Shown here: positions 8,559-15,697 of the stretch, in pieces
Layout: every line of letters starts with the position of its first letter
Position numbering within the stretch: position 1 is the stretch's first letter
Source: an uncultured Aquimarina sp.
GTDB lineage: Bacteria; Bacteroidota; Bacteroidia; Flavobacteriales; Flavobacteriaceae
NCBI RefSeq assembly: GCF_947492965.1
Contig: NZ_CANLOZ010000003.1
Location: 248,001-312,000 of the forward strand
Length of the DNA: 64,000 nt
Reading direction: 5' to 3'
Position numbers and translations under genes: made by a program
The notes under the pieces: generated by a model
Databases searched by the model: none
The model's input: the letters and a program-made list of their open reading frames with translations, nothing else
Told to the model about the DNA's origin: nothing

Positions 8559-8936
8559 TTATTGAATTTTTAGGATATATAAATCACCGTCATATTTTCC
8601 TCTATAATCTGAATATAACATTCCTTTGGCTTCATCCAGTGTATCATATCTATCTAGATATACATATAGATAAGTATCCTTGGGGTTTTTAAACCATTTT
8701 GGGTCAAGCCCCATCTTTTTAAGTTTTGCCATTCCTTTTTCAAAATAAGGTTTACGCTTAAAAATTCCCGTTACTAAATAATATCCTTTTTCGACTTCAT
8801 TGTTTTCGTCATTAGAAAGATTTTCGGTGAGGACAGTATCTTCGTTGATATTGTTTTTAATTATCGCTTTTTTTTTTATCCTTTTGATCAACTTCGGTTC
8901 CAATTTGAAATACGATAGGTAAGGAGTATAACACAT
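8559..8936 (-). CDS. SPOR-like domain frame, probably the frameshifted tail of the upstream BlaR1 protein
   Basis: This frame encodes a SPOR-like segment, GYYLVTGIFKRKPYFEKGMA and onward through YLYVYLDRYDTLDEAKGML. The only upstream Met (MCYTPYL, 8936) lies inside the BlaR1 gene, where the frame is just a shadow of BlaR1 codons. No ATG occurs between the BlaR1 stop (8857-8859) and the SPOR domain. The frames meet at a run of ten A residues (plus-strand T run 8868-8877). Removing one A, or adding two, joins BlaR1 (DQKDKKK) directly to AIIKNNINED and the SPOR segment. I read it as a C-terminal extension separated by a frameshift, or reached by slippage; an independent gene is less likely. Confidence 0.55.
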   Translation of the reverse strand: MCYTPYLSYFKLEPKLIKRIKKKAIIKNNINEDTVLTENLSNDENNEVEKGYYLVTGIFKRKPYFEKGMAKLKKMGLDPKWFKNPKDTYLYVYLDRYDTLDEAKGMLYSDYRGKYDGDLYILKIQ

Positions 8937-10686
8937 TTACTTTCTCACCTTTATGTTCTCCAGGAATCATTTTAGGTAAAGAGCTAATCACTCTATTCGC
9001 TTCTTCTTCTACTTCGATAGCTGGACCTCTAGATTCTACTTCTACGACATTTCCTGAAGTATCTATTTTAAATCTAACATAAACCCGGTTTATACCCTTT
9101 AAACCAAGGTTTTCTGGGATGTTCATATCGAAATGTTTATTTACATATTTTTTGATTTCGTCAGACACACATTTCTTTACCTCTTCATTACTGGCCAAGT
9201 CCTTGCAATTTTGAGTAGCTGGTACTTTTTCTACTACGGCAAAAGGAATATTTTGTTCTCTGATAATTAAAATATGTCTAACATCTACACCATCAGTTTT
9301 AATTTTTTCTACAGTAAGGAGATGCCAACCAAAAGGAGTTCTAAATGGTTCCGAAATTTCACCTTCTTGTAGGCTAAATGCTACTTGTTTAAAGCTTTCA
9401 TGAAATGGAGTATCTTTTTGCACAAAATAGAATCCACCATTTCCTTTGGATCCAGGATCCTGTGAGTATAATACAGCTCTACTAGCAAAACTTTTGTTAT
9501 GAATCGTTATATCTTCTTTGATTTCTAAAAGTCGATTCACAATTTTTTGATCTACCTCCGATAAAGAATCTTTAGCGATAGTTGCAATAGCTTTTTTTGC
9601 TTTTGTTTCTTCTTTATTAATTACAGGAAGTGTTTTAGATGCTTCCTCCATTTTTGGGTCTTCGGTTTCAGAAGGTACTATGATTTCTTTTACTGGAACT
9701 TCATTGGCGATTTGGACTTCGTCTGTAGTATCTGTATTAGAAAATGAGTTAGTGATTTCCTGAATTTCATCGGTAATTTTTTCTGAAGAAATATTTGCTA
9801 AGGCAACAGCTTTTTGTGAAAAAGCAGTAAAAGTAAGCATTACCACTAGTAATGGTACTACAGCTAAATACTTGAATTTAGCTTTTGATTTTGATTTCGT
9901 TTTTTGAAGCATGATGATTCTTTTTTTAAGTAATGTATGATTGAAGAAATTATTTGCAAATTGTACGTTTTTCGTTTCAAAATTTGCATTGAGCAACTGC
10001 TCATAATATTGTCTTTTTCCTAGTAATTTAATCGCAGAAGCATCAGAGATATACTCGTGTAAAGTGATAATTCGAGAATGATAGATGTATAATAAAGGAT
10101 TAAACCAGAAAATGATTTTAATTATCTCAAACCAAAGAAGGTCTAAGGTGTGTTTTTGTTTTAGATGAACAATTTCATGAATTAAGATCTGATCTTTTTC
10201 ATTTTTCGATAATTCGCCACCGATATAGATAGTATTCCAGAATGTAAATGCGTCTTTGCTATTGGGCAATATCCTAATAGGAAAGGTATTAAATGTTCCC
10301 TTGGTTGATTTTTTATTTAAAGAATATATAATGAAAATTTTTCTGATAAATAAAAACAAGGTGATCGCAATTCCTATAATGTAAATAACCAACCACCAGT
10401 TGATATTCAGCGGAGCAGTAGCAACGGTATTTGTTGTTTCTACAACTGTATTTTTAATAGGTTGCGCTCCACCGATAAACACAGTCGGTAAATTCACAAC
10501 ATAATCATCGGGTATGGTTTCCTGAATACTTTTTACCTTAATAAAAGGAAGCATTAAGGAAAGAAGTGAAGACACTAAAAGATATACTCGATTAACTGTA
10601 AAAAAGGTGTCTTTTTTATGAAATAAATCATACGCTATTAAAAATATTAGCTGAAATAATATAGTTTGAATAATGTATTGTAGCAT
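8857..10686 (-). CDS. BlaR1-type M56 metallopeptidase receptor with parvulin-like and TonB-like ectodomain
   Basis: 609 residues. Residues 1-290 are a BlaR1/MecR1 M56 module: transmembrane helices near 2-20, 35-50, 98-122 and 273-290, with the zinc site HEIVH at 170-174 and HEYISD at 210-215. After the last helix is an acidic linker, then residues 378-475 resemble parvulin (PpiC/SurA) isomerase: SRAVLYSQDPGSKGNGGFY, FKQVAFSLQEGEISEPF and PFGWHLL, followed by VDVRHILI. Residues 482-595 look like a TonB C-terminal domain (GINRVYVRFKIDTSGNVVEV, LPIVFQIG). BlaR1 sensors normally carry a penicillin-binding domain, so this one should sense something else. The gene ends at a stop next to an A10 run, with a SPOR-like frame just beyond. 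Confidence 0.8.
   Translation of the reverse strand: MLQYIIQTILFQLIFLIAYDLFHKKDTFFTVNRVYLLVSSLLSLMLPFIKVKSIQETIPDDYVVNLPTVFIGGAQPIKNTVVETTNTVATAPLNINWWLVIYIIGIAITLFLFIRKIFIIYSLNKKSTKGTFNTFPIRILPNSKDAFTFWNTIYIGGELSKNEKDQILIHEIVHLKQKHTLDLLWFEIIKIIFWFNPLLYIYHSRIITLHEYISDASAIKLLGKRQYYEQLLNANFETKNVQFANNFFNHTLLKKRIIMLQKTKSKSKAKFKYLAVVPLLVVMLTFTAFSQKAVALANISSEKITDEIQEITNSFSNTDTTDEVQIANEVPVKEIIVPSETEDPKMEEASKTLPVINKEETKAKKAIATIAKDSLSEVDQKIVNRLLEIKEDITIHNKSFASRAVLYSQDPGSKGNGGFYFVQKDTPFHESFKQVAFSLQEGEISEPFRTPFGWHLLTVEKIKTDGVDVRHILIIREQNIPFAVVEKVPATQNCKDLASNEEVKKCVSDEIKKYVNKHFDMNIPENLGLKGINRVYVRFKIDTSGNVVEVESRGPAIEVEEEANRVISSLPKMIPGEHKGEKVNVLYSLPIVFQIGTEVDQKDKKKSDN
8868..8877 (-). other. A10 homopolymer at BlaR1/SPOR frame junction
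   Basis: Ten consecutive A residues on the coding (minus) strand, nine bases before the BlaR1 stop codon. In the BlaR1 frame it reads Asp-Lys-Lys-Lys-Ser-Asp-Asn-stop. Loss of one A, or gain of two, shifts into the frame of the SPOR-like domain. A -1 ribosomal slip would hit a stop almost immediately (KKKKR-stop), so only a +1-type change or transcriptional slippage produces the long fusion. Homopolymers of this length are also common sequencing-error sites. Confidence 0.7.
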
Positions 10687-10725
10687 ACCTTTTAAATTTA
10701 ATTCTTTCTGGTTATTACAAGATGT

Positions 10726-12597
10726 TTATTTTATTAGATATGAGACATCTAAAGTGATAGAATAGGAAGGAACATTCGTGCCAGTTGAAGTTCTAGCTAC
10801 ATGGAAATCTAATTTGTCTTTACCACTTTCTTTTGCCAGTTTATTATTAAAAGAAAGCTTGCAATTTCCGTTTGCACTAGTTTTTCTAAGATCGGTACCA
10901 TAAACAATTTCCAAATTATAGGTAGCCTCTGGAATATTTCTGACATAATGCTGAGTATCTTTAGGCAGGTGTATCGTTCTTACACTTTCTAATGTTTCTA
11001 GATTGACAATATCTACAATGATCTCGGAATTTTTTCCATTTGATATTTTTAAATAATTGTTAAGATTTGTATCATATTTAGAGGCATTGTTAGCACAATT
11101 AAGCTCTACTTTTTCTTTGGAAATTGAAATAGGAATAGAAATGTCGTCTTTTTTTCCAGTTTTATTTTTTGCCATTTTTTGAGCCATATCCATTGCTTTT
11201 TTTCGTGTAGACTCTTGTTCGGTTACAGGAACTTCATCAGTATGATTATGATTTTTCCTTAATTCTTCTGGAAGTAAATCTAAAGTCATAGAGTACGATG
11301 GTACATTTTTGCCTTGGTCTGTAATGATAGTAGTGAAGTCTAATATGTCTTCTCCAGTCTCAAATAGGATTTCTTTTTGAAAACTACCATTACAAACTCC
11401 ATCGGTTTCTTTTTCCATATAATCTTCTCCATAGGTAACATCTATTCTATATATACCTTCAGGAATGTTTCTTACATAACGTTTTTGATTTTTATAAATT
11501 AGAACAGTTCTGGTCACTTCATTTGTTTCTAATAAGATAAGTTTTGCAATAATATCCGCATTTTTGCCATTTTCAATTTTCAAATAATTATCTAATTTAT
11601 AGTCATATTTAGATCCTTTATTAAGGCAAGCAGGTTGATTACTAACAGCTTTTTTATCATTATTAGAGGAAACCTCTGTTACTGGAGTAGTCTTCGGTTC
11701 GTTTGACTCATTAATAGAAGAACCATCCTTACAAGAGGTGTAGGTAAGTATCCCTGTTAGTACAGGAATTAAAAGCAGGTACTTAAATTTGGCAATAGAT
11801 TTTGATTGGGACTTTTGTAACATAAATATTCGTTTTTTGATTAATGATTGATTGAAAAATTGATTAATGAATGTGATTTTCTCTGTTTGAAAAGCAGAAT
11901 TTAATAATTGTTCTATATAGTTTTTTTGGTTTACTTTATGAATGGTAATGGCATCTGCAATGTATTCATGTAGCAGTGTAATTCTTGCCTGATAGATATA
12001 TACCAAAGGATTCCACCATAATAAGATTTTTAGGAGCTCGATTCCTATTTGATCAATAGTATGTTTGTGATTTACATGAACAAGTTCATGTGATATAATA
12101 TGTTGTTGTTCTTCCTCGGTTAGAGAATCTCCAATGAAAATTGTATTCCAAAAAGAAAACGCGTGCATACTATTTGGAAGAATTACTATTTTCTGATTAA
12201 ATGATTTGGATATGTGTGATACGTTTCTAAGGATATGAAGCTTGTGAAACTTCAATAACAGATTTATAAAGCTTAGCAAAACTCCTGCTAAATATGTCAC
12301 TATCCACCAATTTATTTGTATTCCATTTGTACCAGCATCTGTTCTGGTTACATTGGTATTAAAGATTATTTTTTCGGTAGGAACAATGATGGAACGCTCG
12401 ATATTAGTAACAACAATTTCTGTAGAACTAGAAGTCAAAAAGTCTAATTCTATAAATGGAAGTATTAATGATAAAAATGGAGTGACAATTAGGTATAAAC
12501 GATTCCAATTAAAAAAGGTGTCCTTTTTATGAAAAACGTCATAAACCAAAAGGAATAATGATTGAAAAATAAGGATTTGAAGTAGGTAGTGGAGCAT
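10726..12597 (-). CDS. BlaR1-type M56 metallopeptidase receptor with duplicated ectodomain
   Basis: 623 residues and the first gene of the operon. The N-terminal M56 module has helices near 2-20, 35-50, 98-118 and 272-287, the zinc motif HELVH (170-174) and HEYIAD (210-215). The fourth helix ends YTSC-K, which looks like a lipobox. The periplasmic part contains two copies of a domain of about 118 residues (324-441 and 501-617), each with Cys at its start, NYLKI-NGK, a YVRNIPE motif and NVPSYS-TLD at its end. I do not recognise this domain. There is no penicillin-binding domain. The gene is a paralogue of the next receptor in the operon, with 39 bases between them. Confidence 0.85.
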   Translation of the reverse strand: MLHYLLQILIFQSLFLLVYDVFHKKDTFFNWNRLYLIVTPFLSLILPFIELDFLTSSSTEIVVTNIERSIIVPTEKIIFNTNVTRTDAGTNGIQINWWIVTYLAGVLLSFINLLLKFHKLHILRNVSHISKSFNQKIVILPNSMHAFSFWNTIFIGDSLTEEEQQHIISHELVHVNHKHTIDQIGIELLKILLWWNPLVYIYQARITLLHEYIADAITIHKVNQKNYIEQLLNSAFQTEKITFINQFFNQSLIKKRIFMLQKSQSKSIAKFKYLLLIPVLTGILTYTSCKDGSSINESNEPKTTPVTEVSSNNDKKAVSNQPACLNKGSKYDYKLDNYLKIENGKNADIIAKLILLETNEVTRTVLIYKNQKRYVRNIPEGIYRIDVTYGEDYMEKETDGVCNGSFQKEILFETGEDILDFTTIITDQGKNVPSYSMTLDLLPEELRKNHNHTDEVPVTEQESTRKKAMDMAQKMAKNKTGKKDDISIPISISKEKVELNCANNASKYDTNLNNYLKISNGKNSEIIVDIVNLETLESVRTIHLPKDTQHYVRNIPEATYNLEIVYGTDLRKTSANGNCKLSFNNKLAKESGKDKLDFHVARTSTGTNVPSYSITLDVSYLIK

Positions 12598-12713
12598 ATT
12601 TTTTCTTTTACATAAACATTGTTATCGTGTCAATCCAGAGCCTACTACATTGTATTCCAAAAATAGTAGACTCAGGTCGACGTCCCCCAGTTGTTCTATA
12701 GATATCTATATCT

Positions 12714-12737
12714 ATTCAACTAATAGATTAGTTGAAT
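12714..12737. promoter_or_regulatory. Perfect palindrome, candidate BlaI operator overlapping the transcription start
   Basis: An inverted repeat with 11-base arms (ATTCAACTAAT and its complement) around a 2-base centre. It lies directly downstream of the -7 box of the BlaR1/BlaI operon promoter, where transcription should begin. It shares the AACTAA...TTAGTT core with the second palindrome at 12764-12779. BlaI-family repressors bind short palindromes of this kind, but the exact operator of this BlaI is not known. Confidence 0.6.
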
Positions 12738-12739
12738 GA

Positions 12740-12770
12740 CAAATATATACATTTTTTCTTTTTAACTAAA
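12740..12770 (-). promoter_or_regulatory. Bacteroidetes-type promoter of the BlaR1/BlaI operon
   Basis: On the minus strand, TTTA (12770-12767) is followed by a 19-base spacer and TATATTTG (12747-12740), a good match to the Bacteroidetes sigma-A consensus TTTG-N19-TAnnTTTG. The first gene starts about 140 bases downstream at 12597. The -33 element lies within one palindrome and the start site within another. Confidence 0.65.
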
Positions 12771-12779
12771 TATTTAGTT
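12764..12779. promoter_or_regulatory. Perfect 16-bp palindrome AACTAAATATTTAGTT, candidate BlaI operator over -33
   Basis: A perfect 16-base palindrome covering the -33 element of the operon promoter. Together with the palindrome at 12714-12737 it brackets the promoter, an arrangement suited to cooperative repression by a dimeric BlaI. The two palindromes share half-site AACTAA. Confidence 0.6.
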
Positions 12780-12885
12780 TAAAAATTTAAAAAAATAGCC
12801 CTTTTACTGCTTCTTTACTTGTAAAAACAGCTCGTTTTGGAATGGAAACTATTATAAATGTATCAATAATAGGGTGTTAGTGTTA

Positions 12886-13308
12886 CTAAAGATTTGTGAT
12901 GGTATTTTTGATTTCGAACTGAATCATTATGGTATAAGAGTCATTTACATTAGTATTAGCTTCGGATATGGTATTTGCAGGAATAATATCCGGGAAGGAT
13001 AGAAGTGTTCTTATAGCTTCTTTTTCGATTTCAGGAGAGAATCCTTTTACTTCAATATTTTCAATTTTCCCTTTATTAGAAATATTAAACCTTGTATAGA
13101 TGCGATTAATTCCTGATTTAGCATATGAAGAAACAGCGAGGATGTCGTAATTTTTTTTCACGTATTGCTCAATATCCTTACAAATACAATGTTTTCGGAC
13201 GCGTTCTATGGATTTGTTTTTACACTTAAGTGTTGTGGGCTTATTTTGTGAATAAGAATAGAAGCTGGATAAAGTAACCAATAAGGTTATATAGATATAC
13301 TTTTTCAT
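12886..13308 (-). CDS. Secreted TonB C-terminal-like protein
   Basis: 140 residues with a clear signal peptide ending FYSYSQ. The mature part aligns by eye with the last domain of the BlaR1-B receptor: CICKDIEQYVKKNYD corresponds to CVSDEIKKYVNKHFD, and SGINRIYTRFNISNKGKIEN to KGINRVYVRFKIDTSGNVVE. It is therefore a stand-alone periplasmic TonB-CTD-like protein lacking a membrane anchor. It lies about 290 bases upstream of the BlaR1 operon on the same strand. A binding partner role is plausible but unproven. Confidence 0.65.
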   Translation of the reverse strand: MKKYIYITLLVTLSSFYSYSQNKPTTLKCKNKSIERVRKHCICKDIEQYVKKNYDILAVSSYAKSGINRIYTRFNISNKGKIENIEVKGFSPEIEKEAIRTLLSFPDIIPANTISEANTNVNDSYTIMIQFEIKNTITNL

Positions 13309-13458
13309 TTCGGGGATAGAATAGGTTTCTAAGGGTACTTCGTTTCCTACAAAATTATGATTTATTAGCTAATTTGATGTTACTACAGTTTTAAGTATTT
13401 TAGAAAAAAAATAATATTAGAGTAACAATATTCATTTTTGATAGTCTAATAATTTACT

Positions 13459-13959
13459 ATGGATATAGCGTTAGTAATCATTGGTTTTATATTATGTTTG
13501 GTTGGTATCATTGGTAGTTTTCTTCCAGTGTTGCCGGGTCCTTTTACTTCATGGATTGGTTTGTTGATACTTCATTTTACAGATGTGATCCCACAGAACT
13601 GGACTTTTCTCGGAATTACTCTGGGAATTGCTATTGTCGTTTGGATATTAGATTATATCGTTCCTGCATGGGGAACAAAGCGTTTTGGCGGCACAAAATA
13701 CGGAATGATAGGAAGTTCTATTGGATTGGTAATAGGATTACTTTTTTTAGGTGCATTTGGGATAATTATAGGACCTTTTGCTGGAGCTTTTATTGGAGAG
13801 CTTATAAAGGATAGCAAAGATTCATCAAAAGCGTTAAAAGCTGCATTTGGATCGTTTCTAGGTTTTCTTGCAGGTACTTTTGTGAAGTTCATCGTGTCTA
13901 TCGCCTTTATCATTTTATATGTTAATAAAGTGTGGGAACATTGGGAAGCGATATTTTGA
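13459..13959 (+). CDS. DUF456 family membrane protein
   Basis: 166 residues, hydrophobic and glycine rich, with about four to five membrane helices. The opening ALVIIGFILCLVGIIGSFLP followed by VLPGP, the GTKRFGGTKYG loop, and the following Gly-rich IGLVIGLLFLGAFGIIIGPF stretch are the DUF456 pattern. Function of the family is unknown. It is monocistronic, divergent from the TonB-like gene and followed by a strong hairpin terminator at 13995-14025. Confidence 0.85.
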   Translation: MDIALVIIGFILCLVGIIGSFLPVLPGPFTSWIGLLILHFTDVIPQNWTFLGITLGIAIVVWILDYIVPAWGTKRFGGTKYGMIGSSIGLVIGLLFLGAFGIIIGPFAGAFIGELIKDSKDSSKALKAAFGSFLGFLAGTFVKFIVSIAFIILYVNKVWEHWEAIF

Positions 13960-13989
13960 TCGCTGTTGTCTTCTAATAAAATATATTAA

Positions 13990-14126
13990 AACAAAAAAAG
14001 AGTGCGTTTAACGCACTCTTTTTCTTCACACAAATCATCTTAATTTAGGGGCTTATTCTAAAATTAAAACTCACTTTTATAAAAACTTTCATCTTGGGGG
14101 GAACGAAAGCACTAACTCATTTTCAC
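13990..14126 (-). ncRNA. Candidate small RNA or leader-peptide transcript
   Basis: A compact minus-strand transcription unit with no gene in front of it: a promoter at 14131-14161, about 135 transcribed bases and a 13-bp-stem terminator followed by seven T. It holds a 15-codon frame MKVFIKVSFNFRISP (14092-14045) that ends in a CCCC-TAA region. The exact start and end are estimated from the promoter and terminator. It may be a regulatory RNA or a leader peptide whose downstream gene is missing. I do not recognise an Rfam family. Confidence 0.4.
13995..14025. terminator. Bidirectional rho-independent terminator
   Basis: A perfect 13-bp stem (AAAAAGAGTGCGT / ACGCACTCTTTTT) with a TTA loop, flanked by T-rich ends on both strands. 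It ends the DUF456 transcript on the plus strand and the candidate small RNA on the minus strand. Confidence 0.9.
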
Positions 14127-14130
14127 TTTG

Positions 14131-14161
14131 TAAAGATAGTGATTTTTTGGTTAGCTCCAAA
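14131..14161 (-). promoter_or_regulatory. Bacteroidetes-type promoter for the small transcription unit
   Basis: Minus strand: TTTG (14161-14158), exactly 19 bases, then TATCTTTA (14138-14131). This differs from TTTG-N19-TAnnTTTG only at the last base. No annotated gene follows on this strand before the terminator at 14025, so it should drive a short RNA. Confidence 0.5.
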
Positions 14162-14350
14162 TTTTTTGTGTATTTTATCGTAAAAAAATGCAATTTTAAC
14201 ATAGTTAATTTAAAAATTAAATATTTTAACAAGAAAAAACTTACATTTTTGAATTATATAATAGATTGTTCAAGTAGTTAAAAAGATATAACCTATTAAT
14301 GAAAAGAATGATTGATCTAACTGTAAGTGGAAGTGGATACAAAAGAAATT

Positions 14351-14382
14351 AAAAAAAGCCTCTCCTTTTTCAGGAAAAGCTT
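14351..14382 (-). terminator. Rho-independent terminator downstream of tRNA-Asp region
   Basis: On the minus strand AAGCTTTTCC pairs with GGAGAGGCTT (all ten positions pair when two G-U wobbles are allowed), followed by seven T. The plus-strand version contains C-A mismatches, so the signal is minus-strand specific. Its position about 100 bases past the tRNA terminator suggests a second short transcript. Confidence 0.6.
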
Positions 14383-14447
14383 CTCATTGGTTTACTAAAC
14401 CACCCATGCAATTGGCATGGGACAACACAACATTGTACATTGCAAAA

Positions 14448-14475
14448 AAAAGCTTCAACCGTAATTGAAGCTTTT
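14448..14475 (-). terminator. Terminator of tRNA-Asp
   Basis: Eleven-bp perfect stem AAAAGCTTCAA / TTGAAGCTTTT with a six-base loop, followed on the minus strand by a run of eight T, starting 10 bases past the tRNA 3' end. Confidence 0.85.
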
Positions 14476-14485
14476 GCAATTGTTG

Positions 14486-14559
14486 CGGTCTGGACGGGAC
14501 TCGAACCCGCGACCCCCTGCGTGACAGGCAGGTATTCTAACCAACTGAACTACCAGACC
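14486..14559 (-). tRNA. tRNA-Asp (GTC)
   Basis: A 74-base tRNA. The acceptor stem GGTCTGG pairs with CCAGACC and the discriminator is G. The D-arm reads TAGTTCAGTTGGTTAGAA, the anticodon arm CCTGC-CTGTCAC-GCAGG gives anticodon GTC, and the T-arm contains GCGGGTTCGAGTCCCGT. The 3' CCA is not encoded. It is followed by its own terminator. Confidence 0.97.
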
Positions 14560-14645
14560 ATTGCCTTATTGCGGATGCAAATATACACCTCATTTTAATA
14601 CCCGCAAATGTTTTTTGAACTTTTTTTAAGTATTTTTTTGTGATT

Positions 14646-15575
14646 CTACGCAAATTTCTGCCTTTCAACAAGATAGGTGGTAAGAATTTTGTCGAAATTT
14701 TTTGTGATATCTGCTTCTACATACTTGATTTTATATTGAGAGCATTTTAATTTTAGTTCATAGAAATAAGAACTCACAGCTTTTTGATAATTTTCTTTGA
14801 TATTGTCTGCATATAAATTTACAAATTCACCAGTTTCTACATCCACGAATCGAGTAGGTCTATTGCTAAAATCAAAATTTAATTCTTTAGTACTATCGAA
14901 GGTATGAAATAACACAACTTCGTGTTTATTATATTTTAGATGTCTTAAAGCCTCAAATAGTTTTTCTGGATTTGAAGTAGCCTGAAACATATCCGTAAAT
15001 AAAAATATGAGAGATCTGCGATGAATTTTTTCTGCTATTTGATGTAAAAAAGTATAAGTGTCTGTGTTTTTAGTATCCTTTGGAGTAGTAATTATCTGAC
15101 TTAACTTACTTAAAAGCATCTGATGATGTCGCTCACTACCTTTTTCTTGCGTATAGTAATCATAGGTATCACTATATATACTTAGACCTACGGCATCACG
15201 CTGTTTTTTAAGAATGTTCATAAGACAAGCTGTTGCTAATACTGAAAAACTTATCTTATTTAGGGATTCTAAATGATGTTGTTTGATTTGGGGGTAATGC
15301 ATAGAAGAAGAATTGTCAATAATGATATGACATCTTAGATTTGTTTCTTCTTCATACCTTTTAGTAAATAATTTATCAGTTTTAGCATACAATTTCCAAT
15401 CTATATGCTTTGTACTCTCTCCATTATTATAAACTTTATGCTCGGCAAATTCAGCAGAAAATCCGTGAAAAGGGCTTTTATGCATACCGGAAATAAAACC
15501 TTCGACCACCTGTTTGGCTAAAAGCTCTAAGTTGGTAAAACCACTGGTGCTATTAATTTCATTTTGGATATTCAT
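14646..15575 (-). CDS. DUF58 domain-containing protein (vWA-like)
   Basis: 309 residues. The DUF58 core is plain: FAEHKVYNNGESTKHIDWKL around residues 44-62, the RYEEETNLRCHIIIDNSSSM stretch with a MIDAS-like DNSSSM (87-92), and a later SLIFLFTDMF strand. DUF58 proteins usually act beside MoxR-type AAA ATPases and Bat proteins in cell-envelope or stress functions; no MoxR gene is next to it here. It follows trxA on the same strand, but a strong terminator (15648-15680) separates them, so it may have its own promoter. Confidence 0.9.
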   Translation of the reverse strand: MNIQNEINSTSGFTNLELLAKQVVEGFISGMHKSPFHGFSAEFAEHKVYNNGESTKHIDWKLYAKTDKLFTKRYEEETNLRCHIIIDNSSSMHYPQIKQHHLESLNKISFSVLATACLMNILKKQRDAVGLSIYSDTYDYYTQEKGSERHHQMLLSKLSQIITTPKDTKNTDTYTFLHQIAEKIHRRSLIFLFTDMFQATSNPEKLFEALRHLKYNKHEVVLFHTFDSTKELNFDFSNRPTRFVDVETGEFVNLYADNIKENYQKAVSSYFYELKLKCSQYKIKYVEADITKNFDKILTTYLVERQKFA

Positions 15576-15647
15576 ATTGCTTTGCGAGTTATGAGATTAA
15601 CGAATACTTTCGTGCTAACAATATACGGATACTAATCTGTTTTCAAT

Positions 15648-15680
15648 AAAAAAGGGTTGACAATCCGTCAACCCTTTTTT
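15648..15680 (-). terminator. Rho-independent terminator of trxA
   Basis: Fourteen-base arms (AAAAAAGGGTTGAC / GTCAACCCTTTTTT) with a five-base loop, starting 18 bases past the thioredoxin stop. Confidence 0.9.
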
Positions 15681-15697
15681 ATCTCTAAAATTATTCT

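Noticed and set aside
8559-8936. The SPOR-like frame as an independent gene starting at MCYTPYL
   Set aside because: That Met lies inside the BlaR1 gene and the first residues are a shadow of BlaR1 codons; no other start is available before the domain.
14299-14352. A 17-codon plus-strand frame before a terminator-like hairpin
   Set aside because: No promoter match and the hairpin is stable only on the minus strand (C-A mismatches on plus).
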